Shown here piece by piece: positions 1-6,727 of a stretch of DNA of 35,221 nucleotides (within the stretch, counting starts at the first letter, position 1; each line of letters opens with the position of its first letter). The DNA lies in NCBI RefSeq assembly GCF_005930475.1, contig NZ_SJEW01000052.1:1-35221 (forward strand), read 5' to 3'. A program made the position numbers and the translations under genes. The notes under the pieces are model-generated. The model was not told where the DNA came from, did no database searches, and saw only the letters and a program-made list of their open reading frames with translations. The stretch is from Modestobacter altitudinis. GTDB taxonomy: Bacteria > Actinomycetota > Actinomycetes > Mycobacteriales > Geodermatophilaceae.

Positions 1-1259
1 GTCGGGGGAGCAGGTGCGGAGCTGGTGCTCGACGCGGTGCTCGGGGTGGTGCGGCAGGGCGGCAGCCGCTGGTCGCGGAGGTTGTCCAGGATCCGCTGGG
101 CGTCGTCCCGGTCGGAGGCGTCGATGCCGCCGGTGACCCGGCTGCGGGCGGCCTGGGTGAGGTCGGTGGTGGCCAGGCCGGTCGCCTCGTCGAGCCGGAA
201 CAGGTCCACCCCGACGATGGAGGCGTCCAGGCCCTGGAACACCGCGACCTCGTTGCCGTCCGCGGTCTCCGCGACCCCGACGAACCAGTGCCCCATGACG
301 AACAGGTAGCCACCGATCGCCGCTGCGGCGAGCACCACGAGGGCGGCGAGCGAGACCAGCGCGGTGCGCAGCGGGCGCCGGCGCACCGGCGGGGAGGTGG
401 TGGCCACCGCCGGGTTGACCTGGGCCGGCTGCGGGTCGGCGAGCGCCGCCCGGCCGGCCGCCGAGCGGGGGTCGACCTCGCGCTGCCCGCGGTTGTCCCC
501 GGCGGCGCCGTCGACGACCGGGTCGATCAGGGCGCCGCGGCCGTCGTCCTCGACCACGTCGGCGACGATGCAGGTGATGTTGTCCGGGCCGCCGCTGCGC
601 AGCGCCAGCTCGATCAGCCGGTCGGCGGTGGCCTGCGGGTCGGGGTCGCGCATCGCCGCGGCGAGGGTCTCGAAGGTGACCACGCCGGACAGGCCGTCGG
701 AGCAGAGCAGGTAGCGGTCGCCGGCCCGGGCGTCGCGCATCGACAGGTCGGGCTCGACGTCCTGCCCGTTGAGGGCGCGGAGCAGCAGCGACCGCTGCGG
801 GTGGCTGCTCGCCTCCTCCTCGGTGATCCGGCCGTCGTCGATCAGCGTCTGCACGAACGTGTCGTCGTGGGTGATCTGGGCGAGCTCGCCGTCGCGCATC
901 AGGTAGGCGCGGGAGTCCCCGACGTGGCAGAGCCCGAGCCGGCCGCCGGCGAAGAGGACGGCGGTCAGCGTCGTCCCCATGCCCTCCAGGTGCGGCGCCT
1001 CGCGGATCACCTCGCGCAGGTGCTCGCTGCCGTCGAACACCGCCTGCCGCAGCGCCTGCAGCAGGTCGCCGGAGGGGGCGTCGTCGTCGAGGTGCTCCAG
1101 GGCGGCGATGACCACCTTGCTGGCGACGTCACCGGCGGCGTGGCCGCCCATCCCGTCGGCGACGGCGAGCAACCGCGGACCGGCGTAGACCGAGTCCTGG
1201 TTGGTGCCGCGGATCAGACCGCGGTCGGAGCGGGCGGCGTAGCGCAGGACGAGCGTCAT
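1..1259 (-). CDS. pstP: PP2C-family Ser/Thr protein phosphatase PstP (3' end cut by window edge)
   Basis: This is a membrane-anchored metal-dependent phosphatase that reverses PknA/PknB-type phosphorylation in cell-wall growth and division. About 419 residues are visible and the C-terminus lies off the left edge. PP2C metal-binding motifs are seen at VADGMGGH (33-40), GDSRAYL (114-120) and GGPDN (223-227). The catalytic domain spans about 1-235. A basic, proline-rich juxtamembrane stretch follows, then one membrane helix at about 299-321 and an extracytoplasmic tail, the architecture of mycobacterial PstP. The ATG overlaps the fhaB stop in an ATGA, which implies translational coupling. Order fhaA-fhaB-pstP matches the conserved actinobacterial locus, so rodA, pbpA, pknA and pknB are expected just outside the window (inference). 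Confidence 0.95.
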   Translation of the reverse strand, partial: MTLVLRYAARSDRGLIRGTNQDSVYAGPRLLAVADGMGGHAAGDVASKVVIAALEHLDDDAPSGDLLQALRQAVFDGSEHLREVIREAPHLEGMGTTLTAVLFAGGRLGLCHVGDSRAYLMRDGELAQITHDDTFVQTLIDDGRITEEEASSHPQRSLLLRALNGQDVEPDLSMRDARAGDRYLLCSDGLSGVVTFETLAAAMRDPDPQATADRLIELALRSGGPDNITCIVADVVEDDGRGALIDPVVDGAAGDNRGQREVDPRSAAGRAALADPQPAQVNPAVATTSPPVRRRPLRTALVSLAALVVLAAAAIGGYLFVMGHWFVGVAETADGNEVAVFQGLDASIVGVDLFRLDEATGLATTDLTQAARSRVTGGIDASDRDDAQRILDNLRDQRLPPCRTTPSTASSTSSAPAPP

Positions 1260-1717
1260 GAACGGAGCTCCAGCACGGTCTGGCCGATCCGGATCGGTTG
1301 GCCGGGGCCGACCAGCAGGGGACCCTGCACGCGCTGCTGGTCGAGGTAGGTGCCGTTGGTCGACCCGAGGTCCTCGACGTACCACTGGCCGCTGCGGTTG
1401 GTGAGCCGCGCGTGCCGGGACGAGGCGAAGTCGTCGGTCAACACGAGGGTGGAGTCGTCGGCACGGCCGATCAGGATCGCCTGCTCCCCGAGGGTGATGC
1501 GGGTGCCCGAGAGTGGGCCCGCGGTCACGACGAGGTGTCGCTGACCGCGGTTGCCGCGCTTGCGCCCGGCCGCCGCGGCCCGGGGCGGGACGGAGGTGAC
1601 CCGGCCGGCGCGACCGCCGAACAGGTCCGCCCGGACGACCCGGAAGGCGGCGAAGATGAACAGCCAGAGCAACAGCAGGAAACCGAAGCGGAAGGCCTGC
1701 AGGACGATCTCCGCCAT
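1256..1717 (-). CDS. fhaB: FHA domain protein FhaB (FipA-like)
   Basis: A 153-residue protein with an N-terminal membrane helix (about 5-27, rich in Leu/Phe) followed by a basic linker and one forkhead-associated domain (about 68-150). The FHA hallmarks are visible: an IGR motif, SSRHARL and DLGSTNGTYL. FHA domains bind phosphothreonine, so the protein should be docked by Ser/Thr kinase targets at the membrane; the mycobacterial FhaB/FipA orthologue takes part in division and growth control. The start was chosen as ATG at 1717 because translation directly enters the membrane helix and lies 34 bases after the fhaA stop. Its TGA overlaps the pstP ATG. Assignment rests on domain order plus neighbours. 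Confidence 0.93.
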   Translation of the reverse strand: MAEIVLQAFRFGFLLLLWLFIFAAFRVVRADLFGGRAGRVTSVPPRAAAAGRKRGNRGQRHLVVTAGPLSGTRITLGEQAILIGRADDSTLVLTDDFASSRHARLTNRSGQWYVEDLGSTNGTYLDQQRVQGPLLVGPGQPIRIGQTVLELRS

Positions 1718-1751
1718 CAGCCCGCCGCCCGGGGCGCAGTCCCGGACCTGG

Positions 1752-2549
1752 TCATGCGCCGTCCTGCCGGTAGACCAGCACCGAGTGGCCGATCCGGATG
1801 ACGTCGCCGTCGGCGAGGTCCTGCCGGCCGACCCGCCGGCCGTTGACCAGTGTGCCGTTCGTGGACCCGAGGTCCTCGACGGTGACGACGGTCCCGACGA
1901 GTTGGACGTCGACGTGCTTGCGGCTGACGCCGGTGTCGGGCAGCCGGATGTCGGCCTCCGTGCCGCGGCCGAGCACGTTGCTGCCCTGCTCGAGCACGTG
2001 CTTGGTGCCGGGGCCGTCGACGACCAGGACGTGCGCCACCTGCCGGCCGGCGCGGCCGACGACCGGCGGCTCCTGGGCGCCGGTGTCGGTGGACCCGGTG
2101 CGCATCGAGGGCAGCGGCGGGAGCGGGGGACGGCCGGACGGGGCCGGTGGCCCGGCGACCTCGGTGCGGTGCGCGTTGCCACCGGTGACGTGCGAGGCGA
2201 CCTCGAAGACGCCGGTGCGCAGCGCCTCGTCGCGCTCCAGCCGCACCTGGACGTCGCCGAAGGTCTGGTAGCCCTCGGCCACGACGTGCTCGGTGACCAT
2301 GTCGGCGAGCTCGCCGGCCAGCTGCTCGGACCACTCGGCGAGGTTGTCGTGGTCGACCGGGCCGAGGGTGACGACGTAGAGGTCCGGGGCGAGCACCCGG
2401 CCACCGCCGAGCACGGACCGCTGCTCGTCGGCCTCGCGCTGCAGGGCCGTGGCGATCTCCGCCGGGTGGACCTTGCCCTTGAAGACACGCGCGAACGCCA
2501 GCCCGACCATGCCCTCGAGGCGTCGCTCGAAGCGCTGCAGCACACCCAC
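1752..2549 (-). CDS. fhaA: DUF3662 and FHA domain protein FhaA
   Basis: A 265-residue cytoplasmic adaptor. The N-terminal DUF3662 domain begins with the family-typical pattern of a short basic/aromatic helix (LQRFERRLEG) and covers about 2-125. A Pro/Gly-rich linker of about 45 residues follows, then a C-terminal FHA domain (about 172-258) with LGRG, SRKHVDVQ and DLGSTNGTLVNG. The mycobacterial FhaA binds phosphorylated kinase substrates, including the MviN pseudokinase, and influences peptidoglycan synthesis. The linker is shorter than in Mycobacterium tuberculosis FhaA, which is about twice as long. GTG at 2549 is preferred because it has GAGGGAG a few bases upstream and matches the family N-terminus. 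It is the first gene of the minus-strand operon; a TACGAT -10 candidate lies at 2598-2603. Confidence 0.92.
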   Translation of the reverse strand: MGVLQRFERRLEGMVGLAFARVFKGKVHPAEIATALQREADEQRSVLGGGRVLAPDLYVVTLGPVDHDNLAEWSEQLAGELADMVTEHVVAEGYQTFGDVQVRLERDEALRTGVFEVASHVTGGNAHRTEVAGPPAPSGRPPLPPLPSMRTGSTDTGAQEPPVVGRAGRQVAHVLVVDGPGTKHVLEQGSNVLGRGTEADIRLPDTGVSRKHVDVQLVGTVVTVEDLGSTNGTLVNGRRVGRQDLADGDVIRIGHSVLVYRQDGA

Positions 2550-2597
2550 AGTCGCTCCCTCGCGTCTCGGCTGACCTCCCACTGCACCTGAGCGCTG

Positions 2598-2603
2598 ATC
2601 GTA
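2598..2603 (-). promoter_or_regulatory. Possible -10 box of the fhaA-fhaB-pstP operon
   Basis: On the minus strand the hexamer TACGAT (TANNNT type) lies about 50 bases before the fhaA GTG, in a small AT-richer island of an otherwise very GC-rich spacer. I see no convincing -35 hexamer 16-18 bases further upstream. This is a weak prediction from one motif only. Confidence 0.3.
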
Positions 2604-2795
2604 ACCGGGGGAGGGTGGCCGGACCGGTCGGCAAGCGCGGGACGCCCCGGCGATCTCTGCCGGCCCGCGTCCCGCGCACTGTCTACCAGCGGCACCCTCC
2701 CGGCTCCGCAGGCCGCGCCGGGAACGATGCCACCGGGCCGCGCCAGGGGCGGGCCCGGGGGGCCCTGGACCGGCTGCTAGTGTTCTCCCTCGCCA

Positions 2796-2881
2796 GGGCA
2801 AGTGGCGGAATGGCAGACGCGCACGGTTCAGGTCCGTGTGTCCGAGAGGACGTGGGGGTTCAACTCCCCCCTTGCCCACCA
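2796..2881 (+). tRNA. tRNA-Leu (anticodon CAG)
   Basis: An 86-base class II tRNA. Acceptor arms GGGCAAG (2796-2802) and CTTGCCC (2871-2877) pair fully, followed by discriminator A and an encoded CCA (2879-2881). The anticodon stem CACGG/CCGTG encloses the loop TTCAGGT, giving anticodon CAG. A long variable arm is present (GTCCGAGAGGAC region) and the T-loop reads GGGGGTTCAACTCCCCC. In Mycobacterium tuberculosis a tRNA-Leu also sits beside fhaA, so the linkage is conserved. A TAGTGT hexamer at 2778-2783 is a plausible -10 box for it. Confidence 0.96.
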
Positions 2882-2883
2882 GG

Positions 2884-2920
2884 ACAGAGCGCCGGTGACC
2901 GACAGGTCCCGGCGCTCTGT
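2884..2920 (+). terminator. Hairpin terminator after tRNA-Leu
   Basis: A perfect 12-base-pair inverted repeat with arms ACAGAGCGCCGG (2884-2895) and CCGGCGCTCTGT (2909-2920) and a 13-base loop. It begins three bases after the CCA of the tRNA. There is no U tract, which is common for actinobacterial terminators. It also lies just past the end of the convergent DUF1707 gene, so it may stop both transcripts. Confidence 0.75.
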
Positions 2921-2936
2921 TGCGTCCCGGGGTCGG

Positions 2937-3458
2937 TCAGCCGGGCAGCCGTCCCGGGCGCCGGTCGCGCTGCCGGTCGCGGCCGGGCCCGCGGGCTCCG
3001 CCGAGGGTCTGCGCCAGCAGCACCACGCCCCAGGGGCCGATCACCCACACCGGCCACGGGTAGATCCAGTCGCCGGTGCCCAGCGAGGTCAGCACCCAGA
3101 TCCCGACCACGATCACCGCGGTGGTCAGCCAGCTGGCCCAGGCGGCCCGGAGGCCGTTGGCCGTGCTGCCCCAGTGCCCCCAGTCACCCGCCCAGTGGGC
3201 CGTGCCCGGTCCGCCGCACCCGGCGGCCACCGGCTGGGCCGTCGGCGCGGGCTCCGGGCGGACCACGGGCGGCTGCTCGACCGCCGGGAGGTCCGCGGTC
3301 AGCTGGTCCAGCTCGCCGTAGGTGCGGGCGGCGTAGGCGCGGGACAGCCGGTCGTCGAACTCGGCGACGGTGAGCCGCCCGGCGGACATGTGCGTGCCGA
3401 GCACCTCGGCCACGGCAGCTCGGTCGGCATCGGCAGCGCGCAGGTGGGACTCGGGCAT
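2937..3458 (-). CDS. DUF1707 domain protein with two membrane segments
   Basis: A 173-residue protein. The N-terminal DUF1707 (SHOCT-like) helical domain is recognised by LRAADADR, the central EFDDRLSRAYAARTYGEL and the closing LTADLP (about 5-55). A Pro-rich linker follows. Two hydrophobic segments, at roughly 108-125 and 138-153, are separated by a Trp/Pro-rich turn, the 2TM layout often found after DUF1707. The function of the family is not known, although membrane or signalling roles have been suggested for such proteins. ATG at 3458 has GAGGAG eight bases upstream. The tail is rich in Arg and Gly. It is transcribed divergently from the aldose epimerase gene, with a parS-like palindrome in the shared spacer. 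Confidence 0.85.
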   Translation of the reverse strand: MPESHLRAADADRAAVAEVLGTHMSAGRLTVAEFDDRLSRAYAARTYGELDQLTADLPAVEQPPVVRPEPAPTAQPVAAGCGGPGTAHWAGDWGHWGSTANGLRAAWASWLTTAVIVVGIWVLTSLGTGDWIYPWPVWVIGPWGVVLLAQTLGGARGPGRDRQRDRRPGRLPG

Positions 3459-3541
3459 CCTGGGACTCCTCGGTCGGTCGCAGCACCAGTCTGCCGCCGG
3501 AGGGCGTCCGGTGGCCACTGACGTCTGTCACCAGTTCCTCC

Positions 3542-3555
3542 GTTCCACGTGGAAC
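3542..3555. other. parS-like ParB binding site
   Basis: The sequence GTTCCACGTGGAAC is a perfect 14-base palindrome. It differs from the canonical parS core GTTTCACGTGAAAC by one symmetric substitution in each half (12 of 14 identical), and C at that position is tolerated in known parS sites. It lies in the 142-base spacer between divergent genes, in the neighbourhood of the oriC-linked fhaA/pstP locus, where ParB sites cluster in actinobacteria. Binding is inferred. An unrelated regulator that recognises CACGTG is the alternative. Confidence 0.6.
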
Positions 3556-3600
3556 CCGGCGTTGTGCTGAGCTGTCCGGGACCGTCTCCGAGGAGGACCC

Positions 3601-4521
3601 ATGTCGCTCGACCCGCTCTGGCCGTCCAGCACACCGCTCGACGCCGAGGTGACCGCCGGCGGCGCCCGGCTGGCCGTCGACCTCCGCGGTGGTGGGCTCC
3701 GCGAGCTGGTGGTCGGGGAGTGGCAGCTGCTGGACGGCTACGCCGCCGGCACGGTGCCGGCCGGACGACGCGGCGGCGTGCTGCTGCCGTGGCCCAACCG
3801 GCTGCGCGATGGCCGCTGGCAGTGGCGCGGTGCCGACCTGCAGCTGGACGTGGTCAGCGCCGCGTCGCCCAACGCCGTCCACGGGCTGCTGTCCGCGCAG
3901 CCGTGGGCCGTGCTGGGCGAGCGGCCGGCCGGCGTCACCGTCGGCACGGTCCTCCAGCCACGCGGCGGCTACCCGTTCCGGCTGGCGACGGCGATCGACT
4001 ACGACCTGGCCCCAGGCCGGCTGGCGGTCACCGTGCGGGTGCGGAACGCGGGGGACGACGATGCTCCCTTCGGCGTGGGCATGCACCCCTACCTGCACGT
4101 GGGTGCCCCCGCCGAGGGCGGCCTGGCCGACGCCGAGCTCCGCGTGCCGGCGCGCACGGCGATGGTGGTCGACGGCGGCCTGCCGACCGGGGAGAGCCGG
4201 CCCTTCGACGGCGCGGTCGGCCGGATCGGGGACCGGGCCCTGGACGACCCGGTCACCGACCTGGTCCGGGACGACGAGGGCTGGGCGCGGGTGGAGCTGC
4301 GCGGCCCGGCCGGGTCCCTGGAGCTCGCCGTCGACCGCTCCTGGCCGTGGCTGCAGGTCTACAGCGGTGACACGCTCCCGGCCGGGCAGCGTCGGCGCAG
4401 CCTGGCGGTGGAGCCGATGACCTGCCCGCCGAACGCGCTGGCCGACGGCGCGGACCTCGTCGTCCTGGCGCCGGAGGAGACGTGGTCGGGCAGCTGGACG
4501 CTGGGCTGGACGCCGGCGTGA
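3601..4521 (+). CDS. Aldose 1-epimerase family protein
   Basis: A 306-residue cytosolic mutarotase-type enzyme that would interconvert alpha and beta anomers of an aldose. The two catalytic-site histidines are visible in NAVHGLL (His94) and GMHPYLH (His162), and the general-base Glu in AVEPMTCPPNA (about Glu271). LLPWPNRLRDG near 61-71 is the conserved sugar-binding stretch. Length is normal for the family. ATG at 3601 follows GAGGAGGACC. The last bases overlap the GTG of the MOSC gene (GTGA), so the two are translationally coupled, but there is no obvious biochemical link between them. The specific sugar cannot be told; related proteins act on galactose or glucose, or on hexose-6-phosphates. 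Confidence 0.9.
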   Translation: MSLDPLWPSSTPLDAEVTAGGARLAVDLRGGGLRELVVGEWQLLDGYAAGTVPAGRRGGVLLPWPNRLRDGRWQWRGADLQLDVVSAASPNAVHGLLSAQPWAVLGERPAGVTVGTVLQPRGGYPFRLATAIDYDLAPGRLAVTVRVRNAGDDDAPFGVGMHPYLHVGAPAEGGLADAELRVPARTAMVVDGGLPTGESRPFDGAVGRIGDRALDDPVTDLVRDDEGWARVELRGPAGSLELAVDRSWPWLQVYSGDTLPAGQRRRSLAVEPMTCPPNALADGADLVVLAPEETWSGSWTLGWTPA

Positions 4522-5243
4522 GCGACCTGCGGGTGCTCGAGGCGTGGCGGTTCCCGGTGAAGTCGCTGCTGGGCGAGCGGGTCGAGCGCGCCGAGGTCGG
4601 CTGCGAGGGTCTCGCCGGGGACCGCGGCTGGGCGCTGTTCGACGTCGGGACCGGCTTCGGGCTCACCGCCCGCCGGGTGCCCGAGCTGCTGTTCGCCGCA
4701 GGCCGGCTGCGAGCCGACGGCACGGCGGAGGTGGTCCTGCCCGACGGCACGGCCACCGCCGACGACGCGGTCCTGTCGGCGTGGGCGGGGCGCCCGGTGG
4801 CGCTGCGGCCCGCCGCCGCCGTGCACGGCCCCCGCCACTTCGAGAACCCCGCCGACGCCGAGCACGAGGACACCGGGCGCTGGGACCCGTTCGCCGGAGC
4901 GGACGGCGCCTTCCACGACAACGCCGACGCGCGGGTCACGCTGGTGTCGACCGGCACGCTGGGCGGCTGGGACCGGCGGCGGTTCCGGGCCAACGTGGTG
5001 CTCGGCGGCGCGGGGGAGGACGAGCTGGTGGGGCGGCGCGTCCAGCTGGGCACGGCGGAGCTGGACGTCGTCCGCCGGGTGCCGCGCTGCGTGATGACGA
5101 CCCGCCCGCAGGCCGGCGGCATCGGCCGGGACACCGCGGTGCTGAAGACCATCCACCGGGAGCGCGGCGGGGCGCTGGCCGTCGGCGCGCTCGTGGCGCA
5201 GCCCGGCGTCCTCGCGGTGGGCGACACCGTCGTCCCGTCCTGA
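4518..5243 (+). CDS. MOSC domain protein (YcbX/mARC-like)
   Basis: A 241-residue protein with an N-terminal beta-barrel MOSC_N domain (about 3-95; RFPVKSLLGE and GLAGDRGWAL are typical) and a C-terminal MOSC domain (about 110-235) with FHDNADARVTLVS, RFRANVVL and VVRRVPRCVMTT. The Cys in RVPRC is where family members such as mARC and YcbX coordinate the molybdenum cofactor. Known relatives reduce N-hydroxylated compounds, so a molybdoenzyme with detoxifying reductase activity is likely, but the C-terminal 2Fe-2S ferredoxin domain of YcbX is absent. The GTG at 4518 overlaps the preceding stop; an upstream in-frame GTG at 4482 is possible but would extend into the epimerase gene without family support. 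Confidence 0.85.
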   Translation: MSDLRVLEAWRFPVKSLLGERVERAEVGCEGLAGDRGWALFDVGTGFGLTARRVPELLFAAGRLRADGTAEVVLPDGTATADDAVLSAWAGRPVALRPAAAVHGPRHFENPADAEHEDTGRWDPFAGADGAFHDNADARVTLVSTGTLGGWDRRRFRANVVLGGAGEDELVGRRVQLGTAELDVVRRVPRCVMTTRPQAGGIGRDTAVLKTIHRERGGALAVGALVAQPGVLAVGDTVVPS

Positions 5244-5258
5244 GGGAGGATCGGCGGC

Positions 5259-5474
5259 GTGCGCACCATCGAGCTCCGCCCCGGCGAGGAGACCATCCGG
5301 CTCGGCCAGCTGCTGAAGCTGGTCGACGCCGTCCCCTCCGGCGCCCAGGTCAAGGACGTCCTCACGTCCGGGGACGTCGCGGTCAACGGCGACCCCGAGG
5401 AGCGCCGCGGCCGGCAGCTGCACCGGGGCGACGTCGTCTCGGTGGCCGGGCAGGAGGACGTTCGCATCGGCTGA
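5259..5474 (+). CDS. Small S4-domain RNA-binding protein (YbcJ-like)
   Basis: A 71-residue protein that is essentially a single S4 fold: IRLGQLLKLVD, a SGAQVKDVLTSGDVAVNG core and the terminal RGRQLHRGDVVSV strand. The pattern of a ligand loop VLTSGDVAVNG followed by RRGRQL matches the S4 RNA-binding group that includes YbcJ and YaaA. Such proteins bind structured RNA or ribosomal components; the exact role is unknown. GTG at 5259 is preceded by GAGGGAGGA nine bases away. It lies 15 bases after the MOSC gene and probably shares its transcript, which would end at the hairpin at 5594. Confidence 0.85.
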   Translation: MRTIELRPGEETIRLGQLLKLVDAVPSGAQVKDVLTSGDVAVNGDPEERRGRQLHRGDVVSVAGQEDVRIG

Positions 5475-5593
5475 TCCGTGCGGTGGGTCAGCGGCGCTGG
5501 CGCAGCGTGACCACGCGCGGGATGACACGCCATGAAACACAGAGTTCACACAACCGACGTGCAGCCTGCCGGGATGTGGGCATGGCGGGAGTG

Positions 5594-5628
5594 CCCGGGC
5601 GGCGGTGGTGCGGAACCCGCCGCCCGGG
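5594..5628. terminator. Bidirectional hairpin between convergent genes
   Basis: Perfect 12-base-pair arms CCCGGGCGGCGG (5594-5605) and CCGCCGCCCGGG (5617-5628) with an 11-base loop. It sits between the end of the S4 gene (5474) and the end of the convergent EEP-fold gene (5649), the expected position for a shared terminator. The rest of 5475-5593 shows a mildly AT-richer stretch but no gene I can support. Confidence 0.75.
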
Positions 5629-5648
5629 GCTCTCGTCCCGCCGGTGGC

Positions 5649-6602
5649 TCAGCCCGGTGGCAGCCGCAGGTCCGCGACCAGGGCGCGGTGGTCGGTCCCT
5701 GGCACGTGCACCACCGCGAGGGACACCACCCCGATCCGCGGGTCGACGAGCACGTGGTCCAGCGTGAGCCGGGGCACCGGCACCCGCACCGGGGACCAGG
5801 TGGGTCGCATCGCCTGGCCGGTCACCCGTGCCGCGTCCACCCACCCGCGGCGCAGCAGCCGCCGGAACGCGCCGTGGTCCGGGGTCGCGTTGAAGTCGCC
5901 GGCGAGCACCCGGAGCACCCCGGCCGCGGGGTCGGGCAGCAGCTCGAGGTCGTCCTCCCAGCGCGCGACCTGACCGGCCGACGTGGTCGGTGGGTGGGTG
6001 TGCACCGCCGTCACCTCCAGGTCGCGCCCGCCCGGCACGGCCAGCCGGGCGCTCGGCTGACCGAAGCGGCCGGGGGCGACCGATCGCTCGCGCACCTCCA
6101 GCCGGGTCCACAGCGCGCCACCCGCCCCGGCCGGCTGGCCCGCCCCGGCGGGGACGACGTGCGCGTGCGGCAACCGGCCGGCCACCCCGGCGGCCAGCAG
6201 CCCGGAGACCGCCGCCGGGGTCACCTCGGCCAGCGCCAGCACGTCGGCGTCGATGGACCGGACCAGCGCCACGACGGCGGCCGGGTCCGCCCGCCCGTGC
6301 AGCATGTTCAGCGACACCAGGCGCAGCGCCCGGCCGTCGGTCGGCCCACCCGGCGTCCGGCGGACGCCGGCGAGGACCGACCCGCCCAGCACCGCGGCGG
6401 CGCCGGCGGCCAGCCAGGTGGCGCTGCGCGAGCGGGCGAGCACGCCAGCCACCACCGGCAGGACGCTGGTGCCCGCTGCGTACCGGGTGAAGGCGGTTGC
6501 CGGCACCAGCGGGAAGCCGTGGTCCGAGCCGGTCGCGCGGACGGCCGCCCAGCCGGCCCAGGGTGCGGCGAGGACGAGGGCGGCGCGACGCGTCAGGGGC
6601 AC
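5649..6602 (-). CDS. Membrane endonuclease/exonuclease/phosphatase family protein
   Basis: About 317 residues: three N-terminal hydrophobic stretches (about 7-22, 36-55 and 62-80), then an EEP-fold domain from about 95. Catalytic landmarks are SLNMLHGR (metal-binding Asn), LALAEVTP (Glu), AGDFNATPDHGAFR (Asp/Asn pair), TLDHVLV and the terminal GTDHRALVADL (Asp-His). The topology suggests an extracytoplasmic catalytic domain, as in other actinobacterial EEP proteins of this layout. The substrate is unknown; relatives hydrolyse nucleic acids, phosphoinositides or other phosphodiesters. GTG at 6602 is the best start because the hydrophobic segment follows immediately; longer versions run into a low-complexity N-terminus that looks non-coding. 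It is divergent from the CYTH-CHAD gene. Confidence 0.85.
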   Translation of the reverse strand: MPLTRRAALVLAAPWAGWAAVRATGSDHGFPLVPATAFTRYAAGTSVLPVVAGVLARSRSATWLAAGAAAVLGGSVLAGVRRTPGGPTDGRALRLVSLNMLHGRADPAAVVALVRSIDADVLALAEVTPAAVSGLLAAGVAGRLPHAHVVPAGAGQPAGAGGALWTRLEVRERSVAPGRFGQPSARLAVPGGRDLEVTAVHTHPPTTSAGQVARWEDDLELLPDPAAGVLRVLAGDFNATPDHGAFRRLLRRGWVDAARVTGQAMRPTWSPVRVPVPRLTLDHVLVDPRIGVVSLAVVHVPGTDHRALVADLRLPPG

Positions 6603-6727
6603 CCGCCCATCCTGCCGATCCCCGCCGAGCCCGGCCCGGTGGTGCCGCTGACCTGGCTGTTCACCTCGGTGGGGTAGACCCTGATCGGAGAGCGGTCCTG
6701 AACGGTGCATGAACGAGGAGTGGACGC

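Noticed and set aside
5486-5570. Minus-strand short reading frame ending in RVVTLRQRR
   Set aside because: No clear start codon with a ribosome binding site and no known family; tempting as a leader peptide because of two Cys codons, but no cys gene follows.
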